NCBI GenBank assembly: GCA_029339505.1
Contig: JAQISU010000119.1
Location: 665,001 to 729,000 of the forward strand
Direction: 5' to 3'
DNA from: Unio delphinus
Taxonomy: Eukaryota; Mollusca; Bivalvia; Unionida; Unionidae
DNA length: 64,000 bases
Shown here: one piece after another, positions 1 to 11,212 of the stretch
Numbering within the stretch: the first letter of the stretch is position 1
How the letters are laid out: each line of letters starts with the position of its first letter
Program-made: the position numbers and the translations under genes
The notes under the pieces: generated by a model
The model's database searches: none
What the model saw: the letters and a program-made list of their open reading frames with translations, nothing else
Told to the model about the DNA's origin: nothing

Positions 1-650
1 ATTTATTCATTATATAGTGTTATAATCTGTTGTGAGAGACCACCTGTCTAGATAGATCATAATTTTTACAGAAGGGGTGGTCTTTCAAGACAGGTTCTTC
101 TGTGTGTGTGTGTGTGCGTGTGTGTGTATACAGTACACAGAAAGTATAACAAGTACATAATGGATTTTACTTTTGAAATAAAAATAATGATTTGATTTAT
201 TGATTGTGATTGCTGTGTTACTTGAAATCCTTCTTTTGCACTGACCCAAGATCCAGAAACAACTTGGCAATTAGGTGCGCTAGAGATGAATATATATATA
301 TATATATATATATAGTTAGATACCTTGATTGGGAATGATATTATAGTTGGGGTAGGCTGTTTATTGTACTTAGAACCTCTTTTTAAATTGCTTGTAGAAT
401 GTTTGGAGTCTTTCTGAAACAATAGAGGTACCTTCAATAACAATTCTTACATACACCATAATCCATATCAGAATGGTAATTACCAGACTTGTATAAAGGA
501 ATTTAAATATACATTCAGATCTGTTGCAATTTGTGGAAACTGAATTCATCATAATGTTCACATTTGTATGTGTTATACGAATGAATCATGTAGTTGCCAT
601 TTGATTTCATGAAGAGATTGTTGATTAACCTTTAGGTACATGAAGATTTG
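1..650. other. Non-coding AT-rich stretch with microsatellites
   Basis: No supportable gene. It holds a (TG)n run at about 101-127 and an (AT)n run at about 290-314. Open frames across them are short and composed of dinucleotide-derived residues. It probably belongs to an intron or the 5' side of the receptor gene whose last exon is at 2991. Confidence 0.6.
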
Positions 651-1195
651 CTTCATACATTTTTTAACTTTTATGGGATATCAAAAACTTATCATGTGAT
701 GTCTGTCATCGAATCCATTGGCACAAGTTTGTTATTCTACTCCTACCAAACTGTTTACATATGTCTTCACCAGAAGCTTTGCTCACATATTTGTCAAAAG
801 GTCTCGTTGGTCTTAAATGAAAATGATGACATCCATTATGGCCACCACAGCAGTCAATTTGACAACATTTTCATTTTTATTCCATCTGAATGGATGGTCA
901 TGTCAACATGGAATTCTCTCTCAGATTTCTTATGATGTCTAGTTCGTCCTTATTAAACTTGGTGCCAATTTGATATCAGAATGGTAACCATGGCAGCCAT
1001 CTAGAAATCTTTTTATCGCTACTCATCCTAAAGGGAAAGCCATATTTGGATTTTAATAGATGATTTCTTCTAATGTCTAGTTGATCCAGTGTTAAAAATA
1101 TTCTGATTAGACGTTGAATATGGCTACTACAGCTTGTGGTTTTCCCTAGAATTTTTATGTCTTAAGTCTCATTGGTCCAAGATGAAGTTTGTTTT
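651..1195. repeat. Old dispersed repeat, phrases recurring elsewhere
   Basis: Phrases such as 'gatgacatccattatggcc', 'aatgtctagttgatcc' and 'gcagccatctagaaatct' recur in diverged form at 1437-1760, 30500-30720, 44257-44560 and 46500-46680. I see an ancient interspersed family without coding capacity or clear ends. The family is not recognised. Confidence 0.35.
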
Positions 1196-1199
1196 GTTT

Positions 1200-1436
1200 T
1201 TGTGGTTTAACGCCATTTTTCAGTACAATATAGGGTATACATGGCGGCCAGTATTAATGGTGGAGGAAGAACCCAGACAACCCCCAGAAAGAACCACTGA
1301 CCCACGGGAAGCTACTGGCAAGCTTTCTCACATAACTTCATTTGCCGAATCTTAGACTCGAACACACGCAGACAGAGCTGAGATGGCAGTGGTCCGTAAT
1401 GGACAGCACTTTAGACCACTCGGCCACTCGGGGCCC
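1200..1436 (-). repeat. SINE-A copy (tRNA-derived), antisense
   Basis: Read on the minus strand it starts with ggggccccgagtggccgag, carries the box A-like GAGTGGCCGAGTGG and the box B-like GTTCGAGTCTAAG, and ends in the tail phrase 'aaatggcgttaaac'. The same unit occurs at 38881, 41410, 44221 (head only), 44590 (antisense) and 46205. Nearly full length. Confidence 0.8.
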
Positions 1437-1760
1437 CTCCAAGATGAAGTTGGTGCTGATCTAAAATTCAATGCAGCCAGTATTTAAGGTGTCTTGAAAA
1501 TCTTGTTATAGCTATTACTAATGAATATTGGCACGTGTTTTCTCCAGAAGATGACCTTCAATGAAAATGGTGTCACTATGACATCCAGTATGGCCACTAT
1601 AGAAGCCATCTTGAAAATCTTGTTTATACTCCTGAACAGATTTTGAATTGGATATAAATATGACCAAAACACATCCTTCAAGAGATGGTGAATACATGAT
1701 GTACACTGGACAACCAAATTTTGAATTGGATATGAATAGGACCAGAGCACAGGCATATTC
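1437..1760. repeat. Old dispersed repeat with internal duplication
   Basis: It contains 'atggccactatagaagcc' followed by 'atcttgaaaatcttg', related to the family noted at 651. Two copies of 'attttgaattggatat' at 1631 and 1719 mark a local ~88-bp duplication. The minus-strand frames over it mirror this duplication and are not taken as genes. Confidence 0.35.
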
Positions 1761-2990
1761 AGACATCACATCTAATGTGTTGCGCAAATAGAGCTATCAA
1801 GAAGATAAATAGCTATGTAACAGATGCATCAACAAGACTTCATTCACTGATAGGCAATATCTTTATTTTATAAAAAACAGAATAACATTTTTAAATAATT
1901 TGATTAATGATTGCAATTATAAGAGATTAAAGTTGTTTATTTTATTGTGGTATAAACTTACCAACTTACACAGCTAACAAAACACCTTCAGGTGTTATTT
2001 ACTGTGTGACTCTACAACTGTCAGTTTATACCATGATAAACTCCAAATAACAAACTTTTAAATAAATCTATAAGTACAAGATGCAATATCAAGACATATA
2101 TGGATTATGTCATCTGTCCCAATTCTCATGTCAGTCTTCATTTTTTGCATACTACTTTTTGACTTACATATCAAAATCTTGAAATTAGAATCTTATGAAT
2201 AATGGTCATCCATTTTGAACCAAGCTTGTTATGCTACTTTTTATGGTTAACTTCTTAAACTCATATATTATCTTAAGAATAAAGGTCTGGAATCAATATG
2301 ATTTATCTCTTGTGCTGTACAGATTCTTCTACAGTGATGCTTTACAATCTTACTGTCATGACCTTACATCTTGCCTAATAATAAACTCATCTATATTGAG
2401 CTGTAAAAAGAACAAACACATTTAGAATATAAATATTTTATAATGATGCACTCTTGTCACAATATAGAAAAATCAATTTGAGAACCACCTGTTAGAATTA
2501 ATTTAGTCATGTGACTTATAATCAATGGACAAAAGTTAGCTATGTATTACGTTGTGTACAAAATGACAATTACAATGTACAATCGTGGAGACAGGATTAA
2601 ACAAACACACACACACACACAGACACACACACACACACACACACCAGATGGTATACATTATAACCAGAAGTCGCAGATTACATTCTAAAGTGGTATATAG
2701 ATCCAAAACACTAATATTCTTATAAACTTATTATCTGTATAAAACAAATCTTGGAATTAATTTCTTATTTAAATGATAATTTTCCACAGATTTTCATCAT
2801 GTTTATAATCTAATATATACATACAATACATATTGTAATATGTCAGTTACTAAGTTATCATTGCTAGATACTTTTTATATACATTTACTAAAGAATGTTG
2901 TATATATAAACTTTCTCTGAGTCATTGCTTACAATGTTACTGACGTCCACTATTTAACAACATAGTAAAAGGTGGCTTTGTGATTCCCAG
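1761..2990. other. Non-coding, probable intron before the terminal exon
   Basis: AT-rich, with an (AC)n microsatellite at about 2604-2644. It ends with the acceptor 'gattcccag' at 2982-2990. I see no other exon here. Confidence 0.5.
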
Positions 2991-4036
2991 GTACTACAAC
3001 AACCACCACCACTGATACCACATCAACAACAACCACCATCACTGATACCACATCAACAACAAACACTGATACCACATCAACAACAACCACCACCACTGAT
3101 ACCACATCAACAACAACCACCGCCACTGATACCACATCAACAGCAACAACAGAATTACCTCCCAATGATACCAACAATACATCAACATCAAAAAGCCCTA
3201 CAACAGTATCACCTTCCAACAATACTGATATCAAGGTGATTGTACCAGCTGTTGTTGTTCCTTGTGGACTTTTAATTATTGTAGCTATAGTCCTTATTGT
3301 GGTCTTCTGTGTCAGGCGTAAGGCAAGAAAGAATGTTCGAGAAAGTCCAGATGGTATGGCCATACAGGACAATGGCAATAATATAGATGGATGGAAACAG
3401 TCATTAGGACATGGCAAGGCCACTGATAATATTGATACAGTGTACACCACACCTGATGGCTTCATCATATACCCAGGTCCAGCAGCCATATCTACTGCCA
3501 GATCATACAAGGACAAGAAATACCATGGTGTTACAGACCAATACAGCAGACCCGATCCTGGGACCCACCATCACCAGGCTGATTATATTCCCAGTACACA
3601 CACATCAGCTAGAGCTTACACTCACAGGGGCAAGAATCACCATGTTGTAACAGACCAATACAGCAGACCATATCCTGGGAACTATGGTAACCAGTCTGTA
3701 TATTTTCCAAGTACCTACAAGTCTGCTAGAACTTATGTACAGAAGGGCAAAACCTATGAAGGACATCAGCCAGCATCCAATCCAATGGCTAACAGCAGAC
3801 TGGCCTATGATCAACCTGCTTATTACCCACAAACTGGATACTATGGGCAAAGCGGTCAGGATGTATACTACAGTGGTGGTGGACAGCATTCCTATGGGCA
3901 GAGGTCAAGGTCACATCATGACCACAATGGCAGAAAGCAACAGAGAGACTACTACAGCCAGTATGAGATGGCACACTATGGAGGCAATAGAGCAGGATAC
4001 AGACACACAAAACAGGACACGGCTTTCTATTATTGA
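2991..4036 (+). CDS. Terminal exon: Thr-rich stalk, TM span, Tyr-rich tail
   Basis: Last exon of a single-pass membrane protein. The acceptor 'gattcccag' precedes 2991. The first two bases complete a codon, so the exon enters in phase 1, and the frame is open to TGA at 4034. About 80 residues of Thr/Ser repeats (TTTTTTDTTST and variants) form a mucin-like stalk. A hydrophobic span follows at about 3236-3315 (VPAVVVPCGLLIIVAIVLIV), then the stop-transfer run RRKARK. The ~235-residue cytoplasmic tail is rich in Tyr, His and Gly and contains two copies of a ~38-residue module (VTDQYSRPDPG at 3530, VTDQYSRPYPG at 3650), then a degenerate third start. No classic ITAM is seen. The stalk-TM-tail design and phase match the Ig-type receptor exons downstream. 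Ligand and partners are unknown. Upstream exons are not in the window. Confidence 0.8.
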
Positions 4037-4236
4037 GTGTACCCTGCTGATGGCAGCAAATCCCTCTTTGTCATGCATAACTGCTTCATCTTACAGTATT
4101 ACTAACCATAATGTAGTTACTTATTTCATTCACAAGACCATCTTCCTATAGCTTTTCCATCTGCCTTGCATATACAAGACAAAAACCATGATGCATCAAT
4201 GATACCTCCAAGAATACAGCAAGAAAATATTGATTT

Positions 4237-4242
4237 AATAAA
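4237..4242 (+). promoter_or_regulatory. Poly(A) signal of the receptor gene
   Basis: AATAAA lies 200 bases after the stop at 4034-4036. The 3'UTR between them has no open frame of note. Cleavage would be expected around 4255-4270, just before the minisatellite. Confidence 0.7.
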
Positions 4243-4323
4243 GACTGAAAATGCCAAGTTTTTGCTTTAATAAACCATGTTTCATCGGAGAGCACATCCT
4301 TTCAGTGTAATAGAAGTGAAGCA

Positions 4324-5505
4324 TAACAATCTTAATTGCTTGCATATACTTAATGCATAGGCACCATTGACATAACTCGGTCTTAATGGCTTGCATATAC
4401 TTAACGCATAGGCACCATTGGCATAACTCAGTCTTAACGGCTTGCATATACTTAATACATTGGCACCATTGACATAACTCATTCTTAATGGCTTGCATAT
4501 ACATAATGCATAGGCACCATTGACATAACTCAGTCTTAATGGCTTGCATATACTTAATACATTGGCACCATTGGCATAATTTAGTCTTAATGACTTGCAT
4601 ATACTTGACACATAGGCACCATTGACATAACTCAGTCTTAACGGCTTGCATATACTTAATACATTGGCACCACTGACATAACTCGGTCTTAATGGCTTGC
4701 ATATACATAATGCATAGGCACCATTGACATAACTCAGTCTTAATGGCTTGCATATACTTAATACCTTGGCACCATTGACATAACTCAGTCTTAATGGCTT
4801 GCATATATTTAATGCATAGGCACCATTGACATATCTCAGTCTTAATGGCTTGCATATACTTAATACATAGGCACCATTGACATAACTCAGTCTTAATGGC
4901 TTGCATATATTTAATGCATAGGCACCATTGACATATCTCAGTCTTAATGGCTTGCATATACTTAATACATAGGCACCATTGACATAACTCAGTCTTAATG
5001 GCTTGCATATACTTAATGCATTGGCACCATTGACATAACTCAGTCTTAATGGCTTGCATATACTTAATACATTGGCACCATTGACATAACTCAGTCTTAA
5101 TGGCTTGCATATACTTAATGCATAGGCACCATTGGCATAACTCGGTCTTAATGGCTTGCATATACATAATGCATAGGCACCATTGACATAACTCAGTCTT
5201 AATGGCTTGCATATACTTAATGCATAGGCACCATTGGCATAACTCGGTCTTAATGGCTTGCATATACATAATGCATAGGCAACATAGACATAACTCAGTC
5301 TTAATGGCTTGCATATACTTAATGCATAGGCACCATTGACATAACTCAGTCTTAATGGCTTGCATATACATAATGCATAGGCAACATAGACATAACTCAT
5401 TCTTAATGGCTTGCATATACTTAACGCATAGGCACCATTGGCATAACTCAGTCTTAATGGCATGCATATACTTAATACATTGGCACCATTTGCATAATTT
5501 AGTTT
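4324..5505. repeat. 51-bp minisatellite, about 23 copies
   Basis: The unit begins 'ggcttgcatatacttaatgc' and continues 'ataggcaccattgacataac' to 'tcagtcttaat', 51 bp in all. Variants (gcatagg/acattgg, cttaat/cataat, gacata/ggcata) are shuffled among copies. Because 51 is a multiple of three and the unit lacks minus-strand stops in two frames, two antisense frames of 452 and 417 codons stay open. They are 17-residue repeats (e.g. ELCQWCLCIKYMQAIKT) with no other support, so I do not call a gene. Confidence 0.9.
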
Positions 5506-6384
5506 TTCCATAATAAATTGGGGTAGATTTTTCATTTTCTTTTAACTTCGCTATAATCCCAATAGCATAAATAATCTCTTTAAAAACTAACACTTATTTT
5601 CTTTTTTCATTTCTAAACAATATATTACATTTCTTTAGTATTTTTATTTTCATTAATCTCTTTTAAAGCTAATTGCTTATCTGACATATCAAATCTCTAA
5701 CATCTACTTTCCTCATTCTCAATCATCATAGCTTGAGTATTCATGCAAGTATCAGCTTAACAAAGCCACCTTTTACTGCTTTGAAATTATTTGAAATATT
5801 TCGTGTATGTAGGATGCCCAGTAAATAGCTACTAAGACCTCCCATGTCAACCAGGAAGTCTTTTTCTGTGCTATCATCTTTATCACCAGCAATTTGTGCA
5901 GTGATCTGTTTATTTCAAGAAAAGCAGTTGTAATTTTCTGCCTGTTTATCAGCTAAATGATTAGTTTTACAAAGGGTATCTGGTTGTAAAATGTTTTTAA
6001 AGGTTCATGATTTATAAGTCATTCCTGGTTAATTACAATCTTTGTTTTTTATTATTTATATTTTAACTCTTTGAAATATAATGTTTAGTGTATGGCTTGA
6101 TTATAATATAAGCTTTTTATGAAGAAAGTAAGAAAATAAGAAAAGCATCAAGCACATTTATGAAGTCATCAGATTTTTATCATATTATTGATTTCATGAT
6201 AAATTTATGTACATGCAACTTTTTGTGCAAATTGATCCAATGAATGGTTGCATGAATGGTTGTGAACATTTTTGTTGTTTATTTTTTAAATTTTGTGTTG
6301 AGGTTTTTATGTTTGTATATTTTTGTATATCTTTTAATTAAAGAATGAATTATAAACAGGGTCTATTTTGACAACAATTACTTA
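5506..6384. other. Non-coding, AT-rich
   Basis: Nothing recognisable beyond low-complexity T/A runs. Confidence 0.5.
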
Positions 6385-6655
6385 GGGAGGTCTGAGTGCT
6401 TAAAGCATCCACACCTCGAATGTGGGAGGTTACCAGTTCAAACTGCAACCAAGTTATACCAAAGACTTAGAGAAATGGTACTAACAGCTGCCTCACTAGG
6501 CACTCAGCATTAAGAGGTTAGAGTTAAGACTGAATGTCATGGTATCATGGATAATGTGACTAAGTGGGATATGATGCTACATGTATGCAGCTTGATGCCC
6601 CAGTGCTTGACTTTAAACTGCCGCAAAGCTATGATAAAAATCCAAATCACACACA
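6385..6655 (+). repeat. SINE-B copy, diverged
   Basis: The tRNA-like head is degenerate ('gcttaaagcatcc', 'ggaggttaccagttcaaact'). The body is typical: 'tataccaaagactta', 'tggtactaacagctgcctc', 'gcattaagaggttag', 'gatgccccagtgctt'. It ends at an (AC)n run. Compare the young copy at 59796. Confidence 0.75.
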
Positions 6656-6671
6656 CACACACAGATAAACA

Positions 6672-6970
6672 CACATAAAGTGAGGTGTTTGGATACAAGA
6701 TGAGGTGTTTGGATGCAGGTTATGGTGTTTGGATACAAGGTGAGGTGTTTGGATGCAGGTTATGGTGTTTGGACACATGATGAGGTGTTTGAATGCAGGG
6801 TATGGTGGTTGGATACAAGATTAGGTGTTTGGATGCAGGGTAGGGTGTTTGGATACAAGATGAGGTGTTTGGATGCAGGATATGGTGTTTTGATAGAAGG
6901 TGATGTGTTTGGATGCAGGGTAGGGTGTTTGGATATAAGGTGAGATGTTTGGATGCAGGGTAGAATGTTT
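6672..6970. repeat. 21-bp (42-bp higher order) minisatellite
   Basis: The unit 'gaggtgtttggatacaaga' alternates with 'gtgtttggatgcaggttat', giving about 14 units of 21 bp. One plus-strand frame stays open (6713-6943) because the unit is divisible by three. It is not a credible gene. Confidence 0.85.
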
Positions 6971-7440
6971 TAATACTTAGAGCTTTTATTGATGCTATGA
7001 CTGCTTTAATGTTTGCTGTTTGAATTCCATGAATCTCAGTTGCCTTGGAAGCATCCAGTTATTAAATTTATTTAGAAAGTGAAGTACATTACATTTACTC
7101 CTAGATCAAATATCAACCCTAATATTCCGCACTTTTTTATCTTTTATTTAGGGAAAATGTCTGGTGCAAAGGTCATAAAATCATTCACAAGATCAGCTTA
7201 GAATGTTGAATATTTTTTATTATTGGTGTAAAATTAACCAACAAGTCATGCGTCAGACATTTAAGCTGAGTTGAAATATGAGCTTGAAAATATCTTAATA
7301 TGCAAGAGATCTGGATGAAAAGTTTTTCAAAGAATGTTTGAAGATACCCAATGCCAGATAAGGCCATTCAGATTACAAAGGAGATGGATAACTAGGTTTT
7401 GTATTAATGAGGCATGTTTACATGTAACTTGCATATCAGT
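6971..7440. other. Non-coding
   Basis: No motif or conserved frame seen. Confidence 0.5.
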
Positions 7441-7618
7441 AGATCTCTTGTGTAGCAGTCAGGATTAAAAATACGACCACTTACCAGTCTGGCTGGTCAA
7501 TACATATTAGCTAGAGGTTAACATGGCCACATACCAGCCAGGCTGGTCAATACATATTACTGGTAGTCAGGGTTTAATAAGACCACTTACAAGCCTGGCT
7601 GGTCAATACATATTATTC
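7441..7618. repeat. Three-copy ~60-65-bp tandem repeat
   Basis: The shared core is 'ggctggtcaatacatatta', preceded by 'cca(c)ttaccagcctggct', at 7485, 7540 and 7597. Confidence 0.7.
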
Positions 7619-7724
7619 TAGTTGCATGTGCATTTGATTGTAGACAGATGCACCATGTTCTGTTCCTAACAGTGACATGTATACTTTCCTATGGCTCATT
7701 TGGTTGAGTTGATTTATAATCCAT

Positions 7725-7728
7725 AGTT

Positions 7729-7762
<34 letters not shown>
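7725..7762. repeat. (TA)n(TG)n microsatellite
   Basis: Compound dinucleotide run directly upstream of the 81-bp satellite. Confidence 0.8.
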
Positions 7763-7847
7763 GCAGACCAGACCAGTAGCTTTATTGTGTCCTTGAAAAT
7801 AGCTCTGGCTCACATTTCACACCATTGTATGGCCTGTGCGGTGTTGA

Positions 7848-10126
7848 AAACGAACCTACTCAACCAGTTACTATCTACTATATACAGCCAACACTCATTA
7901 ACTGGTGATAAGGTAGAGGATGTGTTTTAAACCAACCTACTCAACCAGTTATTATCTAGTATATACAGTCAACACTCATTAACTGGTGATAAGGTAGAGG
8001 ATGTGTTTTAAACCAACCTACTCAACCAGTTATTATCTAGTATATACAGTCAACACTCATTAACTGGTGATAAGGTAGAGGATGTGTTTTTTTAACCAAC
8101 CTATTCAACCAGTTACTATCCAGTATATACATGTACAGTCAACACTCATTAACTGGTGATAAGGTAGAGGATGTGTTTTAAACCAACCTACTCAACCAGT
8201 TACTATCTAGTATATACAGTCAACACTCATTAACTGGTGATTAGGTAGAGGATCTGTTTTAAACCAACCTACTCAAACAGTTATTATCCTGTATATACAG
8301 TCAACACTCATTAACCGGTGATAAGGTAGAGGATGTGTTTTAAACCAACCTACTCAACCAGTTACTATCTAGTATATACAGTCAACACTCATTAACTGGT
8401 GATTAGGTAGAGGATCTGTTTTAAACCAACCTACTCAACCAGTTACTATCTAGTATATACAGTCAACACTCATTAACTGGTGATTAGGTAGAGGATTTGT
8501 TTTAAACCAGCCTACTCAACCAGTTACTATCTAGTATATACAGTCAACACTCATTAACTGGTGATAAGGTAGAGGATGTGTTTTAAACCAACCTACTCAA
8601 CCAGTTATTATCTAGTATATACAGTCAACACTCATTAAATGGTGATTAGGTAGAGGATTTGTTTTAAACCAACCTACTCAACCAGTTACTATCTAGTATA
8701 TACAGTCAACACTCATTAACTGGTGATTAGGTAGAGGATCTGTTTTAAACCAACCTACTCAACCAGTTATTATCTAGTATATACAGTCAACACTCATTAA
8801 CTGGTGATTAGGTAGAGGATTTGTTTTAAACCAACCTACTCAACCAGTTACTATCTAGTATATACAGTCAACACTCATTAACTGGTGATTAGGTAGAGGA
8901 TCTGTTTTAAACCAACCTACTCAAACAGTTATTATCTAGTATATACAGTCAACACTCATTAACCGGTGATAAGGTAGAGGATGTGTTTTAAACCAACCTA
9001 CTCAACCAGTTACTATCTATTATATACAGTCAACACTCATTAACTGGTGATAAGGTAGAGGATGTGTTTTAAACCAATCTACTCAACCAGTTATTATCTA
9101 GTATATACAGCCAACACTCATTAACTGGTGATAAGGTAGAGGATGTGTTTTAAACCAACCTACTCAACCAGTTATTATCTAGTATATACAGTCAACACTC
9201 ATTAACTGGTGATAAGGTAGAGGATGTGTTTTAAACCAACCTACTCTACCAGTTACTATCTAGTATATACAGCCAACACTCATTAACTGGTGATAAGGTA
9301 GAGGATGTGTTTTAAACCAAACTACTCAACCAGTTACTATCCAGTATATATACAGTCAACACTCATGAACTTTTGATAAGGTAGAGGATGTGTTTTAAAC
9401 CAACCTACTCAACCAGTTATTATCTAGTATATAGTCAACACTCATTAACTGGTGATAAGGTAGAGGATGTGTTTTAAACCAATCTACTCAACCAGTTATT
9501 ATCTAGTATATACAGCCAACACTCATTAACTGGTGATAAGGTAGAGGATGTGTTTTAAACCAACCTACTCAACCAGTTATTATCTAGTATATACAGTCAA
9601 CACTCATTAACTGGTGATAAGGTAGAGGATGTGTTTTAAACCAACCTACTCAACCAGTTATTATCTAGTATATACAGTCAACACTCATTAACTGGTGATA
9701 AGGTAGAGGATGTGTTTTAAACCAACCTACTCAACCAGTTATTATCTAGTATATACAGTCAACACTCATTAACTGGTGATAAGGTAGAGGATGTGTTTTA
9801 AACCAATCTACTCAACCAGTTATTATCTAGTATATACAGCCAACACTCATTAACTGGTGATAAGGTAGAGGATGTGTTTTAAACCAACCTACTCAACAAG
9901 TTACTATGTAGTATATACAGTCAACACTCATTAACTGGTGATAAGGTAGAGGATGTGTTTTAAACCAACCTACTCAACAAGTTACTATGTAGTATATACA
10001 GTCAACACTCATTAACTGGTGATAAGGTAGAGGATGTGTTTTAAACCAACCTACTCAACCAGTTATTATCTAGTATATACAGTCAACACTCATTAACTGG
10101 TGATAAGGTAGAGAATGTGTTTCAAT
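7848..10126. repeat. 81-bp satellite array, about 28 copies
   Basis: The unit runs 'aaccaacctactcaaccag', 'ttattatctagtatataca', 'gtcaacactcattaactgg', 'tgataaggtagaggatgtg', 'tttta'. Copies are 95% alike by eye. Subtypes alternate: 'gattaggtagaggatctg/tttg' copies cluster at about 8240-8930, 'tctactcaaccagttattatc' ones at 9075-9870, and 'caacaagttactatgtag' ones at 9890-10000. There is no coding potential. Confidence 0.95.
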
Positions 10127-10159
10127 TCCTCAGGATAAATGGCAGTAGTCAGAAAGGGT

Positions 10160-10162
10160 GGC

Positions 10163-10211
<49 letters not shown>

Positions 10212-10345
10212 CTTTATTTAAAGAGGCTGACACAATTAGTTGCATGGAACTAATCCAACTTGTGGCCCGCTATCATATGCATATTTACATACAGAGTACA
10301 TGTGCATAGTTGCATAATAATAATAATAATAATAATAATAAAGCA
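10160..10345. repeat. (TAA)n microsatellites
   Basis: Two trinucleotide runs at about 10164-10208 and 10315-10340, separated by ~105 bp of unique sequence. Confidence 0.85.
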
Positions 10346-10784
10346 TTGATAATAAGCTACATGTATATATGAACATAATAAACAGAAAGTTTTGTAAAAC
10401 ATGATCAAGCTAGGTACTACATTGTGAGACATAAAAATAGTATTTTTGGTGTACCTTAATAACCAGTGTCATATCTGGTCCAGGTCAATTGTTAGCTAGT
10501 GGTATAATAGCCTGAATATACAACACAAGTCTGGTTTCATTCCTTGAGGTTGCTACATTTAACATTTTTAACTTTTAACTTTTTATGTTTAGTACTGAAT
10601 GTTTTAGGGATTGGGGTTTTCTTGGGGGTAAAGGTTTTATCTTCCGAGTTTTGTTTTCTTCTTTCTTTCAGTTCTTTAAATTTATATTTTTTGGAACTTT
10701 TAAGCAGTATAGTATAGCCTGTAATGTGATTATTTGCTCTTAAACCTTAAGAGTGCTAATACTTGTTTTAGTAAAATATCCATT
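10346..10784. other. Non-coding
   Basis: T-rich sequence without recognisable features. Confidence 0.5.
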
Positions 10785-11212
10785 ATATCGGTTAACAAAG
10801 TTGTGCCATATCTACAGTGTTTTTATTTCTTATATAACTGTAGACATCGGTTAACAAAGTTGTGCCATATCTACAGCGTTTTATTTCTTATTTACTGTAG
10901 ACATCAGTTAACAAGGTTGTGTCATATCTACAGTGTTTTATTTCTTATATAACTGTAGACATCAGTTAACAAAGTTGTGCCATGTCTACAGTGTTTAATT
11001 TCTTATTTAACTGTAGGGATCAGTTAACAAAGTTGTGTCATATCTACAGTGTTTTATTTCTTATTTAACTGTAGGCATCCGTGAACAAAGTTATGTCATA
11101 TCTACAGTGTTTAATTTCTTATTTAACTGTAGACATCAGTTAAACAAAGTTGTGTCATATCTACAGTGTTTTATTTCTTATTTAACTGTAGGCATCAGTT
11201 ACCAAAGATATT
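10785..11212. repeat. 58-bp minisatellite, about 7 copies
   Basis: The unit runs 'agttaacaaagttgtgtcat', 'atctacagtgttttatttc', 'ttatttaactgtagacatc'. Each unit contains splice-acceptor-like sequence (T-rich tract then ctgtag, and ctacag), but no adjoining donor or open exon. Confidence 0.9.

Noticed and set aside
2950..3516. Minus-strand 188-codon frame
   Set aside because: Antisense shadow of the Thr-rich stalk and membrane-span exon, which has a splice acceptor, phase match and poly(A) signal.
4235..5593. Long minus-strand open frames (452 and 417 codons) as genes
   Set aside because: They are translations of a 51-bp minisatellite whose unit is divisible by three. Two frames are open at once and there is no domain or start context.
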